A DNA stretch of 64,000 nucleotides, taken from Limnohabitans sp. Jir72 (GTDB taxonomy: Bacteria > Pseudomonadota > Gammaproteobacteria > Burkholderiales > Burkholderiaceae_C). Every line of letters begins with the position of its first letter. The stretch's first letter is position 1. Location: positions 124,001-188,000 of the forward strand of contig NZ_NESC01000008.1 of NCBI RefSeq assembly GCF_003063575.1, given 5' to 3'. The notes beneath the pieces are model-generated. The model was not told where the DNA came from and made no database searches. It saw nothing but the letters and a program-made list of their open reading frames with translations. This document shows positions 47,882 through 56,529 of this stretch, one piece after another. A program made the translations under genes and the position numbers.

Positions 47882-48267
47882 CCACAGAAACCGCGCCACG
47901 CTTGACGGTCTACTTTGATGGCTCTTGCCCGCTGTGCAGGCGCGAGATCGCGCTGTACCGTCGCCTGCCGCAAGCGGCCCGCCTGGCTTGGCTGGATGTG
48001 AGCGAAGGTCAGGCTTTGGGCGAAGACCTCAGTTGTGCGGCCGCCATGGCGCGCTTTCATGTACGCGACCCTCAAGGCCGCTTGTTCAGCGGTGCGGCGG
48101 CGTTTTCGCAGATGTGGCGACAGTTTCCCGGTTGGCGCTGGCTGGGCTACTTGTCGGCATGGCCGCCGATGTCCTGGCTTTTTGAGATCGCTTACCGGTT
48201 GTTTTTGCCCATTCGACCCCGCTTGCAACAGTGGGTTCGGCGCTGGTCGGGGGAGGGGAGGTCGTGA
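47878..48267 (+). CDS. DUF393 (DCC) thiol-disulfide protein
   Basis: A 129-residue protein with the DCC motif: VYFDGSCPLCRREI with Cys17 and Cys20, a thioredoxin-like CxxC. The C-terminal half has a hydrophobic stretch (WRWLGYLSAWPPMSWLFEIAYRLFLPI) that may be membrane-associated. Members are predicted thiol oxidoreductases without known partners. Its ATG overlaps the dioxygenase stop and its stop overlaps the next start, so it is expressed with the run of redox genes. Confidence 0.9.
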   Translation: MTTETAPRLTVYFDGSCPLCRREIALYRRLPQAARLAWLDVSEGQALGEDLSCAAAMARFHVRDPQGRLFSGAAAFSQMWRQFPGWRWLGYLSAWPPMSWLFEIAYRLFLPIRPRLQQWVRRWSGEGRS

Positions 48268-49019
48268 AGTTATCGCTCTGCGGGCTTTTTGCGAGCCGGT
48301 GGCTCGCCGTGGCTGCGGCCTTGTGGGCCATGCCCGCCTCACACGCCCAGGTGGGGGAGCAGGTGGCCTTGCCCTTTGTGACCATCGACCGCACCGAAGT
48401 CACGATCGGGCAGTTTGACCGCTACGTGCGGGCGACAGGCACGGTCACACGGGCCGAAAAAGAAGGTGGCGGTTTCGAATACGGCGCAGGCTGGGAGCGC
48501 CGCTCGGGCTGGTCCTGGCGACAACCCGATGGCCAAGCGGCGCACAGCGATATGCCGGCCGTGCATCTGGACTTTGAGGAAGCCCAAGCCTATTGCCGGT
48601 GGGCGGGCGGTCGTTTGCCCACCGGCGCTGAATGGCAGAAGGCGGGCTTTACCGAATCGCGCGATGCGCCGCCTGCGCCTTGGGTCAAAGGCCGTACTTA
48701 CCCCTGGGCAACAGGCGACAGTCCGCAAGGGGCCAACACCCGTGAGCCTGACCCCTGGCCCCGTGCAGCCCCTGCTGGCGCGACCCGTCAAGGCGTCAAT
48801 GGCTTGTACGACATGGGGGCCAATGTTTGGGAATGGACCACCGATGCGCAAGGCCAAGAGCGCCGGACGGTGGGCGGCTCCTGGTGGTACGGCGCATTCA
48901 ACATGAAGGCCGATGTGGTGGCCTTCAAACCCGCCAATTTTTACGCGGTGTACATCGGCTTTCGCTGTGTGTATGACCCGCAAGCTCAGCCCAGCAGCCA
49001 GCGCAAGGCGCAGTCATGA
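48264..49019 (+). CDS. SUMF1/FGE-like exported protein lacking the catalytic cysteines
   Basis: A 251-residue protein with a GTG start overlapping the upstream stop and a GGAGG ribosome site. It has a signal sequence (to about SHAQ, residue 29). The FGE-sulfatase fold is seen in TIDRTEVTIGQFDRYV, MPAVHLDFEEAQAYCRWAGG, RLPTGAEWQKAG, NGLYDMGANVWEWTTD and VGGSWWYGAF ... IGFRCV. True formylglycine-generating enzymes have a Cys pair after the GGS motif; none is present here, so it is unlikely to convert sulfatase cysteines. A binding or other enzymatic role in the periplasm is possible. Confidence 0.87.
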   Translation: MKLSLCGLFASRWLAVAAALWAMPASHAQVGEQVALPFVTIDRTEVTIGQFDRYVRATGTVTRAEKEGGGFEYGAGWERRSGWSWRQPDGQAAHSDMPAVHLDFEEAQAYCRWAGGRLPTGAEWQKAGFTESRDAPPAPWVKGRTYPWATGDSPQGANTREPDPWPRAAPAGATRQGVNGLYDMGANVWEWTTDAQGQERRTVGGSWWYGAFNMKADVVAFKPANFYAVYIGFRCVYDPQAQPSSQRKAQS

Positions 49020-49714
49020 TGCAGTCTTTGCCGCAGGGTTACCGTGCTGTGGTGTTCGGCGCCAGTGGTGCCATCGGTGGGGCCTTGGTGCAAAGGCTCC
49101 AAGCCGATCCGCGTTGCCAACAGGTGCATGCGCTTTCACGTACCACTCAGCCTGGATTTGACCTGCTGGACGAGGCCAGCATGGCCTGTTGCGCCGCTTC
49201 ACTGGCGCATGCCGGGCCTTTTCATTTGGTGATCGATGCCACCGGCGCACTCACGCTGGGTGAACACGGCCCCGAAAAGCGGCTCGATGAATTGGATGCC
49301 AATCGCTTGCTGCGCGCCATGCACCTCAATGCGGTGGGGCCGACCTTGCTGCTCAAACATGTCGCGCCATTGCTGGCCTCTGGAGAACGGGTGATCTGGG
49401 CGAAGTTGTCGGCGCGGGTGGGCAGCATCGAGGACAACCGCAAGGGCGGTTGGTACGGTTACCGCTCGGCCAAGGCGGCACTGAACATGTTGCTGCAAAC
49501 GGCCAGCATTGAAATTGCACGCCGCAGACCCTTGGCGGTGGTGGCGGCGCTTCAGCCCGGCACGGTGCGATCGGCCTTGAGCCAGCCCTTTGTGGGCGAT
49601 GCGGCTTTGGATCCGCTGGACTCGGCCACGAACCTGCTGAAGGTCCTGGATGCCTTGCAGCCGACAGGCCGCGCCCAATTTGTGGACCACCAGGGTCAAG
49701 CCATCGCCTGGTGA
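49016..49714 (+). CDS. Short-chain dehydrogenase/reductase, CsgA-like
   Basis: A 232-residue SDR. The nucleotide loop is GASGAIGG (near residues 13-20), and the YxxxK catalytic pair is in YRSAK, with the Ser in KLSARVGS. It is shorter than classical SDRs and similar to C-factor (CsgA)-like proteins. It overlaps the SUMF1-like gene by four bases and ends the five-gene run. The substrate is unknown. Confidence 0.88.
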   Translation: MMQSLPQGYRAVVFGASGAIGGALVQRLQADPRCQQVHALSRTTQPGFDLLDEASMACCAASLAHAGPFHLVIDATGALTLGEHGPEKRLDELDANRLLRAMHLNAVGPTLLLKHVAPLLASGERVIWAKLSARVGSIEDNRKGGWYGYRSAKAALNMLLQTASIEIARRRPLAVVAALQPGTVRSALSQPFVGDAALDPLDSATNLLKVLDALQPTGRAQFVDHQGQAIAW

Positions 49715-49944
49715 TGGGGTTTTTTTACCCCCGTGTTCTGTGCGCCAAGCTGTGGATAAGCCCATGAACAAGCCTTGAAACCCGCATGCCTGTTGGCTTG
49801 GCGGGGTGTGCTCAATATTTCAGCAGCGTTTGGTTTGGCGTCCGGGCGGTTTTTTGGAGGTCTGAGCTTTGGCGCTCACATTCGTGGGTCCACCACAGGC
49901 GCATGTCGGGGCTGAAGCCGCCGATCTACCGATGCATCCCAGTT

Positions 49945-51870
49945 TCAGTCCAACGCCTTGGCGATCTTGTGGCGCGGCACGGTGGACTTGGGGCACTGGC
50001 CTTTGGGCAGCTCAAACCACTGGCGGACATCGGCGTCCACCCCCACGCCGTGCATGAAGTTGTAGATGGCTTTTTTCAGGCCTTGGCCCAGCAGGTCGTG
50101 GTCCACACCCGGGGGCATGCGGGTGGGGTCGACAAAGCCCACGTCGTTTTTGGCAAAGGTGCCCTCGGGCAGGGGCAGCAGTGTCACGCCGTAAGCCTCT
50201 GGGTTTTGTCCTACGGGCGAATGCACGGTGCAGACAAAGCGGTGAAAAAAGCCGCTGTGGATGCAGCCGTTTTCAAACAGCTGGCGCACGTATTCGAGCG
50301 CGTCCACCGTGTCTTGCACGGTTTGTGTTGGAAAGCCGTACATCAGGTAGGCGTGCACCAGCACACCCGCATCGGCAAAACCTTTGGTGACTTGCGCCAC
50401 CTGCTCGACCGAGACGCCTTTTTTCATCAGGCTGAGCAAACGGTCGGATGCGACTTCGAGCCCGCCGGACATGGCAATGCAGCCGCTTTGGGCCAGCAAG
50501 TCGCACAGCTCGGGGGTGAAGGTTTTCTCAAAGCGGATGTTGCCCCACCACGAGATTTGCACGCCCCGGCGCAGCAGTTCTTCGGCCAGGGCTTTCAGGG
50601 CTTTGGGCGGCGCGGCTTCGTCCACAAAGTGAAAGCCGGTTTGGCCCGTTTCGGCCACGATCTGCTCGATGCGGTCCACTAGCGTGCTGGCCTGCGCGGT
50701 TTCGTAGCGGCTGATGTAGTCCAAGCTCACGTCGCAGAAGCTGCATTTCTTCCAGTAGCAGCCGTGCGCCACGGTGAGCTTGTTCCAGCGCCCGTCGCTC
50801 CATAGCCGGTTCATGGGGTTGAGCATGTCCAGCAGCGACAAGTACTGGTGCAGCGGCAGGCCGTCCCAGGTGGGTGTGCCCACGTCTTCAAACGGCACGT
50901 CGGGCTCAGCCAAGTTGATGTATTGCACCTGGCCTGCGTCATTGCAGATGAAGGTGCGCTGCAGGCGCTGCATGCTGCGCTGACCTTTGAGGTGCTCGAT
51001 CAGGCTCAGCAGCGGGCGTTCGCCGCCGTCGAGCGTGACGAAATCCACATGCTCAAACACCCGGGCGTCTTTGAGCTCACGCAGCTCGGTGTTCACAAAG
51101 CCACCGCCCAAAGCGATGCGAATGTGCGGGTGAGCCCGCTTGATGCATTGGGCGGTGCGAAACGCCGCATAGACCGAGCCGGGAAAGGGCACCGACAGCA
51201 GCACCAGCGTGGGCTGGTGGCGCTCAACAGCCTGCAAGGCCAAACGCTCCAGCGTGCTGTCGATCAAATTGGGTGGTTCGGCCAAGGCCTGGGCCAGCGC
51301 GTCAAAGCTCGGCTGGCTGGCGGCCAGGCGCTCGGCGTAGCGCACGAACTCAAAGCCTTCGTCCACGGCGTCGCGCAGCACATCGGCCAGGTCGTTCAGG
51401 TACAGCGTGGCCAAGTGCCGTGCGCGGTCGGTCTGGCCCAGCGCGCCAAAGGCCCAGCCAATCGGGTCGCCCGTGCCGTCGTCCTCATAAGCGTCAAGTG
51501 CTGCAAAGCGAGGGCCTTCGGGCAAAAAGCCCCGGCCTGCGATGCGGTGGCTCAGCGTGCTGTCTCGGCCTTGCAAAAAGGCGATCACCGGGTCGATGCT
51601 GACCGCGTAGTCGTTGAAGTGGTCGAGGAAAAAGTTCACCGGGCCCGAGCGGTCTTCAACGGGCAAAGCCAGTGCCACGTCGCGCAGATCGGTCAGCCCC
51701 TTTTTGTTCAGCAAGGCCAGCACGGTGGCCAGCGCCAAGTCAACTTGTGCCGCATCAAAACCCCGCGAACGCAAAAAACCCGTCAAATAAGCCGTGGACG
51801 GGTAGGGCGTGTTGAGCTGCGTCATCGGCGGGATGAGGCTCAGCACTTTGAACGGGGTGGGGCTGGACAT
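49945..51870 (-). CDS. B12-binding-type radical SAM protein
   Basis: A 641-residue protein. The N-terminal region (VLSLIPPMTQLNTPYPSTAY then LTGFLRSRGF, and IALGGGFVNTELRELKDARV later) looks like a cobalamin-binding domain, but no DxHxxG motif is apparent. The radical SAM cluster motif is HGCYWKKCSFC, with Cys371, Cys376 and Cys379, that is CX4CX2C rather than the usual CX3CX2C. The MSGGLEVASDRLLSLMKKG region fits the SAM barrel. Product unknown. It is monocistronic and divergent from the J-domain gene. Confidence 0.87.
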   Translation of the reverse strand: MSSPTPFKVLSLIPPMTQLNTPYPSTAYLTGFLRSRGFDAAQVDLALATVLALLNKKGLTDLRDVALALPVEDRSGPVNFFLDHFNDYAVSIDPVIAFLQGRDSTLSHRIAGRGFLPEGPRFAALDAYEDDGTGDPIGWAFGALGQTDRARHLATLYLNDLADVLRDAVDEGFEFVRYAERLAASQPSFDALAQALAEPPNLIDSTLERLALQAVERHQPTLVLLSVPFPGSVYAAFRTAQCIKRAHPHIRIALGGGFVNTELRELKDARVFEHVDFVTLDGGERPLLSLIEHLKGQRSMQRLQRTFICNDAGQVQYINLAEPDVPFEDVGTPTWDGLPLHQYLSLLDMLNPMNRLWSDGRWNKLTVAHGCYWKKCSFCDVSLDYISRYETAQASTLVDRIEQIVAETGQTGFHFVDEAAPPKALKALAEELLRRGVQISWWGNIRFEKTFTPELCDLLAQSGCIAMSGGLEVASDRLLSLMKKGVSVEQVAQVTKGFADAGVLVHAYLMYGFPTQTVQDTVDALEYVRQLFENGCIHSGFFHRFVCTVHSPVGQNPEAYGVTLLPLPEGTFAKNDVGFVDPTRMPPGVDHDLLGQGLKKAIYNFMHGVGVDADVRQWFELPKGQCPKSTVPRHKIAKALD

Positions 51871-51988
51871 GGAGGGGCTTGGGCGAATCAGATGGCTGAT
51901 TATCGGTGCTCAGGCTTGAGGCCTTAACATCGGGGCCATTCAACGCTGGCAGGGATGCGCCCTGCCCAGCACCATTCTGTGATGTGAG

Positions 51989-53152
51989 TTGCCCTTGTCT
52001 GAAACCGCTGCCCCAAATGCTCTGCCTTTGACTGACTTTTCTGGGCTGGTCCTGCGTGCGCCTGAACAAGCCAAGCTCAGCCCCGCCCAAAAGCGCTTCA
52101 ATGAATTGCTGGCCCGCATCGAACACCTGACGCACCAGGTGCAGCGTTTGCAGGCTTGGTCGGATCGGCACCGGCATGCGCACGTTCAGGTGCTGTACAG
52201 CGCAGCGCAGCAGATGCGCGAGTTGCGCAAAAGCCTCTTGCTGTTCTTGCACGATCAGCTGCACAGCGCCGATTTGACCGCGCAGCAGCAGCGCATGGCG
52301 CGCAACAAACTGCGCAGTTTGATGGACCTTTTGTCACCGCTGGCCGACCCGCAAGTGCAGGCACTGGCCGATTTGTATGCCGATGACGAAGTCGATCAGG
52401 AAGAGGCGCAGGAGCTGGCCGAGGCCGCTGAGCTTGTGCGTGCCAAGATCGAGGCGGCGCTCGGTCAGCCCATCGACAACCCCAGCCAATACCGCACGCC
52501 GCAAGCCATGGTGGCCGCTGGCATGCGTCAGTGGCAGCGCCAACAAGATGCCGACGACGATCGCAAGGCCGCCAAGCGTGCTGCGCGCAAAGCCAAAAAA
52601 AAACCGGCTGTGCAGGAAAAAGCCGAGTTGCAACAGACCGATGCCAAGACCGCCTTGCGCACCATCTTCCGGCAGCTGGCCAGTGCCTTGCATCCTGACC
52701 GTGAGCCCGATGAACAAGAACGCAAACGCAAAACCGCCTTGATGAGCGAGGTCAACGCCGCTTATGAAAAATCCGACCTGACCACTTTGATGCGTTTGCA
52801 AATGCAGATCACCCAAGTAGCGCCTGGCGCCAGCGCCCGCCTGGCCGATGACAAATTGGCGGCCATGTGTTTGCTGCTCAAGGAGCAGGTGTCGGCTTTG
52901 GAGGACGATTTGGACCAGATGCAATTTCGTCTGTCACGGGAGCTGTGTATTCCAGTGCGTGCCGATGCCGATGAAGCGGCGATGACCCAGGCCCTGCAAC
53001 GCATGCAAGCCGATCAGCGGCACGAGGTGGACAGTCTGCAAGCCGATCTTCGGCGGATTGGGAACGCCGCAGAATTCAAACGCTGGCTCAAAGAGCAGGC
53101 GCAACTGACCAAAGAAAAAGCCCGCGAAGAACCCGCGGGCTGGTGGGATTGA
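51989..53152 (+). CDS. J-domain protein with long helical N-terminus
   Basis: A protein of 387 residues if it starts at the TTG at 51989; a second TTG at 51995 is equally possible. The N-terminal 160 residues are helical with many Gln and Leu, and a Lys/Ala-rich basic linker follows (about 190-212). A J-domain-like segment covers about 218-272: the HPD motif that stimulates Hsp70 is at 235-237 (ALHPDREPDE). The rest is coiled-coil-like. It is probably a DnaK co-chaperone with an internal J-domain; client unknown. Confidence 0.75.
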   Translation: MPLSETAAPNALPLTDFSGLVLRAPEQAKLSPAQKRFNELLARIEHLTHQVQRLQAWSDRHRHAHVQVLYSAAQQMRELRKSLLLFLHDQLHSADLTAQQQRMARNKLRSLMDLLSPLADPQVQALADLYADDEVDQEEAQELAEAAELVRAKIEAALGQPIDNPSQYRTPQAMVAAGMRQWQRQQDADDDRKAAKRAARKAKKKPAVQEKAELQQTDAKTALRTIFRQLASALHPDREPDEQERKRKTALMSEVNAAYEKSDLTTLMRLQMQITQVAPGASARLADDKLAAMCLLLKEQVSALEDDLDQMQFRLSRELCIPVRADADEAAMTQALQRMQADQRHEVDSLQADLRRIGNAAEFKRWLKEQAQLTKEKAREEPAGWWD

Positions 53153-53186
53153 GCGCAGGCCAAGGAAGACTCCTTAGCGCGTCAAT

Positions 53187-53549
53187 TCAGGTGATTTTCT
53201 GGTAAGCCACTTCGTCCAATAAAGCATCAAGGTCGGCCAGATTGGTCAGGCGGGCCTTGAAAAACCAGCCTTGGCCCAGCGGGTCCGAGTTGGCCAGTGA
53301 CGGGTCGGCGCGCAAGGCCTCGTTGACCTCGATGATTTCGCCGCCTGCGGGCATGTGCACGTCGGCGGCGGCCTTGACGGATTCGACAACGCCAGCAACT
53401 TCTTTGGCCGCAAAGGTCTTGCCAATGGCGGGCAGGTCCACGAACACAATGTCACCCAAAGTGTCTTGTGCGTGAACGGTGATGCCCATGATGGCGATGT
53501 CGCCATCGCGTTGCAACCAAGTGTGTTCGTCTGAAAAAAGGAAGGACAT
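53187..53549 (-). CDS. gcvH: Glycine cleavage system H protein (stand-alone gene)
   Basis: A 120-residue lipoyl-carrier protein. The lipoyl lysine is Lys59 in VVESVKAAADVHMPAGGEI, and GDIVFVDLPAIG precedes it; length is near the usual 125-130. It shuttles the aminomethyl group between GcvP and GcvT. gcvT and gcvP are not next to it; the neighbours are a J-domain gene and TRAP transporter genes. GcvH-like proteins can also serve only in lipoate transfer, so its role needs the rest of the genome. Confidence 0.93.
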   Translation of the reverse strand: MSFLFSDEHTWLQRDGDIAIMGITVHAQDTLGDIVFVDLPAIGKTFAAKEVAGVVESVKAAADVHMPAGGEIIEVNEALRADPSLANSDPLGQGWFFKARLTNLADLDALLDEVAYQKIT

Positions 53550-53577
53550 GAGCGACTCGAATGGGGCTTGAAATCAA

Positions 53578-53606
53578 GAAACGCCCCGAAGGGCGTTTCG
53601 TTTTTT
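53578..53606. terminator. Hairpin terminator between dctM and gcvH
   Basis: A perfect 9-bp stem GAAACGCCC / GGGCGTTTC with a CGAA loop. T-runs lie on the plus side (CGTTTTTT, 53600-53606); on the minus side the sequence after the stem is only moderately T-rich. It probably ends the dctPQM transcript before gcvH. Confidence 0.75.
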
Positions 53607-53621
53607 CGATTATAGGCAGTC

Positions 53622-54914
53622 TTACTTGAAGCCCATCACATGCGGCAACCAATTGGACAAGGCAGGCACAAAGGTCAGCAAGACCAGCACCAAGCCGTGT
53701 GCCCACAGGAAGGGCTTGAGCTCGCGGGTCAGGTCATTCAGGGGCACTTTGGACACGTTGGAGGTCACAAACAACAAGCCCCCCACGGGCGGGGTGATCA
53801 TGCCCAGCGTGAGGTTGTAGATCACCACCATCGCAAAGTGGATCGGGTCAATGCCCAGTTTGGCCGCCACGGGTGCCAAGATGGGCACCAGCACCATCAC
53901 GCCCGGCAGGGGTTCGATGAAGATGCCAAAAATCAACAGGAAGATGTTGATGACGATCAGAAAGCCCCAGACGCTCAGGTTCATGCCCGAGATCCAGCCC
54001 GCCACCGTTTGGGGCATGCCTTCGATGGTCAAAATCCAGGCGAACGAGGCGGATGTACCAATGATCAGCAGCACCGATGCCGTGAGCAGGGCTGAGCGCG
54101 ACAGGATATCGGGCACGGCTTTCCACTCAAGTGTGCGGTAAACGTATTTGCCGCAGATCAGGGCGTAGAACACGGCCACCACCGAAGCTTCGGTGGGCGT
54201 GAACCAGCCGGCGCGCATGCCGCCCAGAATCAGCACAGGCAACAAGATGGCGGGCAGGGCCCTCCAAGTCGTGGACAAAATCTCGGCACCTGTCGGCAAT
54301 TGGCCATCGCCTTTGTAATTGCGTTGCTTGGAGATGTAGTAGTTCACCAGGCACATGGCCGCAGCAATGATCAAGCCGGGGATCAGACCTGCAATGAACA
54401 ATGCGCCCACCGAGACGTTGTCGTCGGCCAGGGCGTAGATGATCATGATGATCGAGGGCGGGATGATGGGGCCCACGATGGCGGTGGATGCCGTCAGTGC
54501 CGCCGCATAGGGGCGCCCATACCCAGCCTTGTCCATCATGCGGATCAGCATGGAGCCGGGGCCGGCGGCATCGGCCAAGGCCGAGCCCGAGATGCCCGAA
54601 AAGAAGGTCAGCGCGACCACGTTGGTGTAACCCAGACCGCCGCGCTTGTGGCCCACAAACTGACCGGCAAACTTGAGCAGCACCTCGGTCAGCGAGCCGC
54701 CGCTCATCAGCTCTGCAGCCAGAATGAAGAAGGGCACCGCCATGAGCGGGAAGCTGTCGACACCGGTGAAAGTCTCTTTCAGCAAAGCCAGCATGGGGTA
54801 GGCGTCGGACAGCACCAGTGCCGTCACGGTGGACAGGCCCAGGGCAAAAGCCACAGGCACGCCAATGGCTAGGTAAATGCAGACGGAAATGAGGAGGATC
54901 AGGCTGGCGCTCAT
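53622..54914 (-). CDS. dctM: TRAP transporter large permease
   Basis: A 430-residue DctM-type permease with about 12 membrane segments. Typical family stretches are visible: MAVPFFILAAELMSGG, SGSALADAAGPGSMLIRMM, GPIIPPSIIMIIYA and the C-terminal LTLGMITPPVGGLLFVTSNV. It uses an ion gradient to import the acid delivered by DctP. Its start overlaps the dctQ stop by four bases. A hairpin terminator follows. Confidence 0.94.
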   Translation of the reverse strand: MSASLILLISVCIYLAIGVPVAFALGLSTVTALVLSDAYPMLALLKETFTGVDSFPLMAVPFFILAAELMSGGSLTEVLLKFAGQFVGHKRGGLGYTNVVALTFFSGISGSALADAAGPGSMLIRMMDKAGYGRPYAAALTASTAIVGPIIPPSIIMIIYALADDNVSVGALFIAGLIPGLIIAAAMCLVNYYISKQRNYKGDGQLPTGAEILSTTWRALPAILLPVLILGGMRAGWFTPTEASVVAVFYALICGKYVYRTLEWKAVPDILSRSALLTASVLLIIGTSASFAWILTIEGMPQTVAGWISGMNLSVWGFLIVINIFLLIFGIFIEPLPGVMVLVPILAPVAAKLGIDPIHFAMVVIYNLTLGMITPPVGGLLFVTSNVSKVPLNDLTRELKPFLWAHGLVLVLLTFVPALSNWLPHVMGFK

Positions 54915-55423
54915 AGGGATGCACTCGCGGTGGCGTCAAAGTGGGCATCGCTCGCAAATTCACGGCGTGCGATGTAGCTGCGAACAATCAGCAACCAGTG
55001 GATCAGGGTCATGCCCATGCCCAAAGGCAATGCCAGGTAAATCCAGGCAATTGAAATTTGTGTGGCCGGGGTGATCTGGTATTGGGTTCGGTCCATGTAT
55101 TGAATGCCGAACCAAATGGAAAAAATACAAAAAGCGGTGACCAATACAGCGATCAGCACCCGCAACATTTGCGCAGCTTTGGTGGGCATGCTGTCTTGCA
55201 AGTTGTCGATGGCGATGTGGCCACCGTAACGCAAGACCGGCCCGCAACCAATGAAGGTCAACCAGATCATCATGTGACGGGCCACTTCTTCGGCCCATTC
55301 AATCGATTGGTTGGTGGTGTAGCGCAGCACCACATTGGTGAAAATGATCACCGACATGGCTGCCAGGATCAGGATCAGTGCCCAGCGGTTGAACGCCAGA
55401 AAATAGTCTTCGAATTTTTTCAT
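54911..55423 (-). CDS. dctQ: TRAP transporter small permease
   Basis: A 170-residue four-helix membrane protein. The ATG at 55423 (MKKFEDYFLAFNRW) has AAAGG upstream; an earlier TTG at 55441 is less likely. The family motif YTTNQSIEWAEEVARHMMIWLTFIG and helices at about 15-35, 45-65, 85-105 and 125-145 fit DctQ. It holds the TRAP complex together with DctM. A terminator lies between it and the dctP gene. Confidence 0.92.
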   Translation of the reverse strand: MKKFEDYFLAFNRWALILILAAMSVIIFTNVVLRYTTNQSIEWAEEVARHMMIWLTFIGCGPVLRYGGHIAIDNLQDSMPTKAAQMLRVLIAVLVTAFCIFSIWFGIQYMDRTQYQITPATQISIAWIYLALPLGMGMTLIHWLLIVRSYIARREFASDAHFDATASASL

Positions 55424-55456
55424 CACGTACCGGCCTTTCAAAGACCATTACCCATC

Positions 55457-55490
55457 AAAAAGGCCTGTGCCACCTTTGGCAGCACAGGCC
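55457..55490 (-). terminator. Intrinsic terminator between dctP and dctQ
   Basis: On the minus strand, a perfect 9-bp stem GGCCTGTGC / GCACAGGCC is followed by TTTTT (plus-strand A-run 55457-55461). It lies 21 bases after the dctP stop, within the operon, so part of the transcription should stop before the permease genes. Confidence 0.82.
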
Positions 55491-55511
55491 CGTATACCCG
55501 CAAGCGCTTGT

Positions 55512-56483
55512 TCAGCGAACTTCCTGGATCTTGCGGATGTTGTCAGCGCCAAACTCTTTCGAGTATGAAGCATAAGCAGGCACCAAGGCGTCTCGGAAGG
55601 CCTGGCCGTCCACTTTGCGCACCACGCTCATGCCGTCTTTTTCAAGCTGAGCGATGCCGTTGTTTTCATCATCGTTGACTTTCTTGCGCTGGGCCACTTT
55701 GGCTTTTTGCGCTGCATCGTAAAAGACCTTCTTGTCTGCATCGCTGAGTTTGTTCATCAGGCGTGGCGAGGTGATCAAGAGGCCTGGCGAATACACGTGG
55801 CCGGTCAGGGACAGGTACTTTTGCACTTGCGAGAACTTGGACGCCAGGATCACGGGGATGGGGTTTTCCTGACCGTCCACAGTGCCTTGCTGCAAAGCGC
55901 CAAACACTTCTGGGAATGCCATGGGGGTGGGCTGGATGCCGAAGGTTTTGTAGCCGTCCATGTGCACCTTGTTTTCCATGGTGCGCATCTTCAGGCCAGC
56001 CGCATCCGATGGCTTGACGATCGGGTGCTTGCTGTTGGTCATGTGGCGGAAACCGTTTTCGGTCCAAGCCAGAGCGATCAAGCCCTTGGAGGGGAACTTG
56101 GTCAAGATGTCCTGGCCAATGGGGCCGTCCATCACTTTGCGGGCGTGGTCGTAGTCACGGAACAGGAAGGGGATGTCGACGATTTTGACTTCAGGCACGA
56201 AGTTGCCGACAGGGCCGGTGGAGGTGTTGACCAGATCCAGCGTACCCAGTTGCACCGCTTCGATCATTTCCCGTTCACCACCCAGGGCGCTGTTGGGGAA
56301 CTGCTGGCACTTGTAGCGGCCTTGAGTGCCTTTTTCAATGTCATCGCAAAACACGGTCGAGCCCACAGCGTAGTGAGAAGTGGCAGAGGTGGCGTAGCCC
56401 AGTTTGAGAACCGTTTGCGCAGAAGCAGCGCTCATCAATCCCAGAGCCAAGCTCGTGCCGATGGCCAGTTTGTTCAGTTTCAT
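55512..56483 (-). CDS. dctP: TRAP transporter substrate-binding protein
   Basis: A 323-residue periplasmic binding protein. The signal peptide ends near SAASAQ (residue 22). The start is the ATG at 56483 with GGAGAG upstream. The conserved carboxylate-binding arginine is probably Arg167 in AAGLKMRTMEN, so a small organic acid or sugar acid is the likely ligand. Cys46 and Cys59 may form a disulfide. It is the first gene of dctPQM, with a GntR-type operator candidate upstream. Confidence 0.93.
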   Translation of the reverse strand: MKLNKLAIGTSLALGLMSAASAQTVLKLGYATSATSHYAVGSTVFCDDIEKGTQGRYKCQQFPNSALGGEREMIEAVQLGTLDLVNTSTGPVGNFVPEVKIVDIPFLFRDYDHARKVMDGPIGQDILTKFPSKGLIALAWTENGFRHMTNSKHPIVKPSDAAGLKMRTMENKVHMDGYKTFGIQPTPMAFPEVFGALQQGTVDGQENPIPVILASKFSQVQKYLSLTGHVYSPGLLITSPRLMNKLSDADKKVFYDAAQKAKVAQRKKVNDDENNGIAQLEKDGMSVVRKVDGQAFRDALVPAYASYSKEFGADNIRKIQEVR

Positions 56484-56529
56484 TGAATCTCTCCAGTTGA
56501 AGGGGGTGATGCAGTCGAGAAAACTCAAC

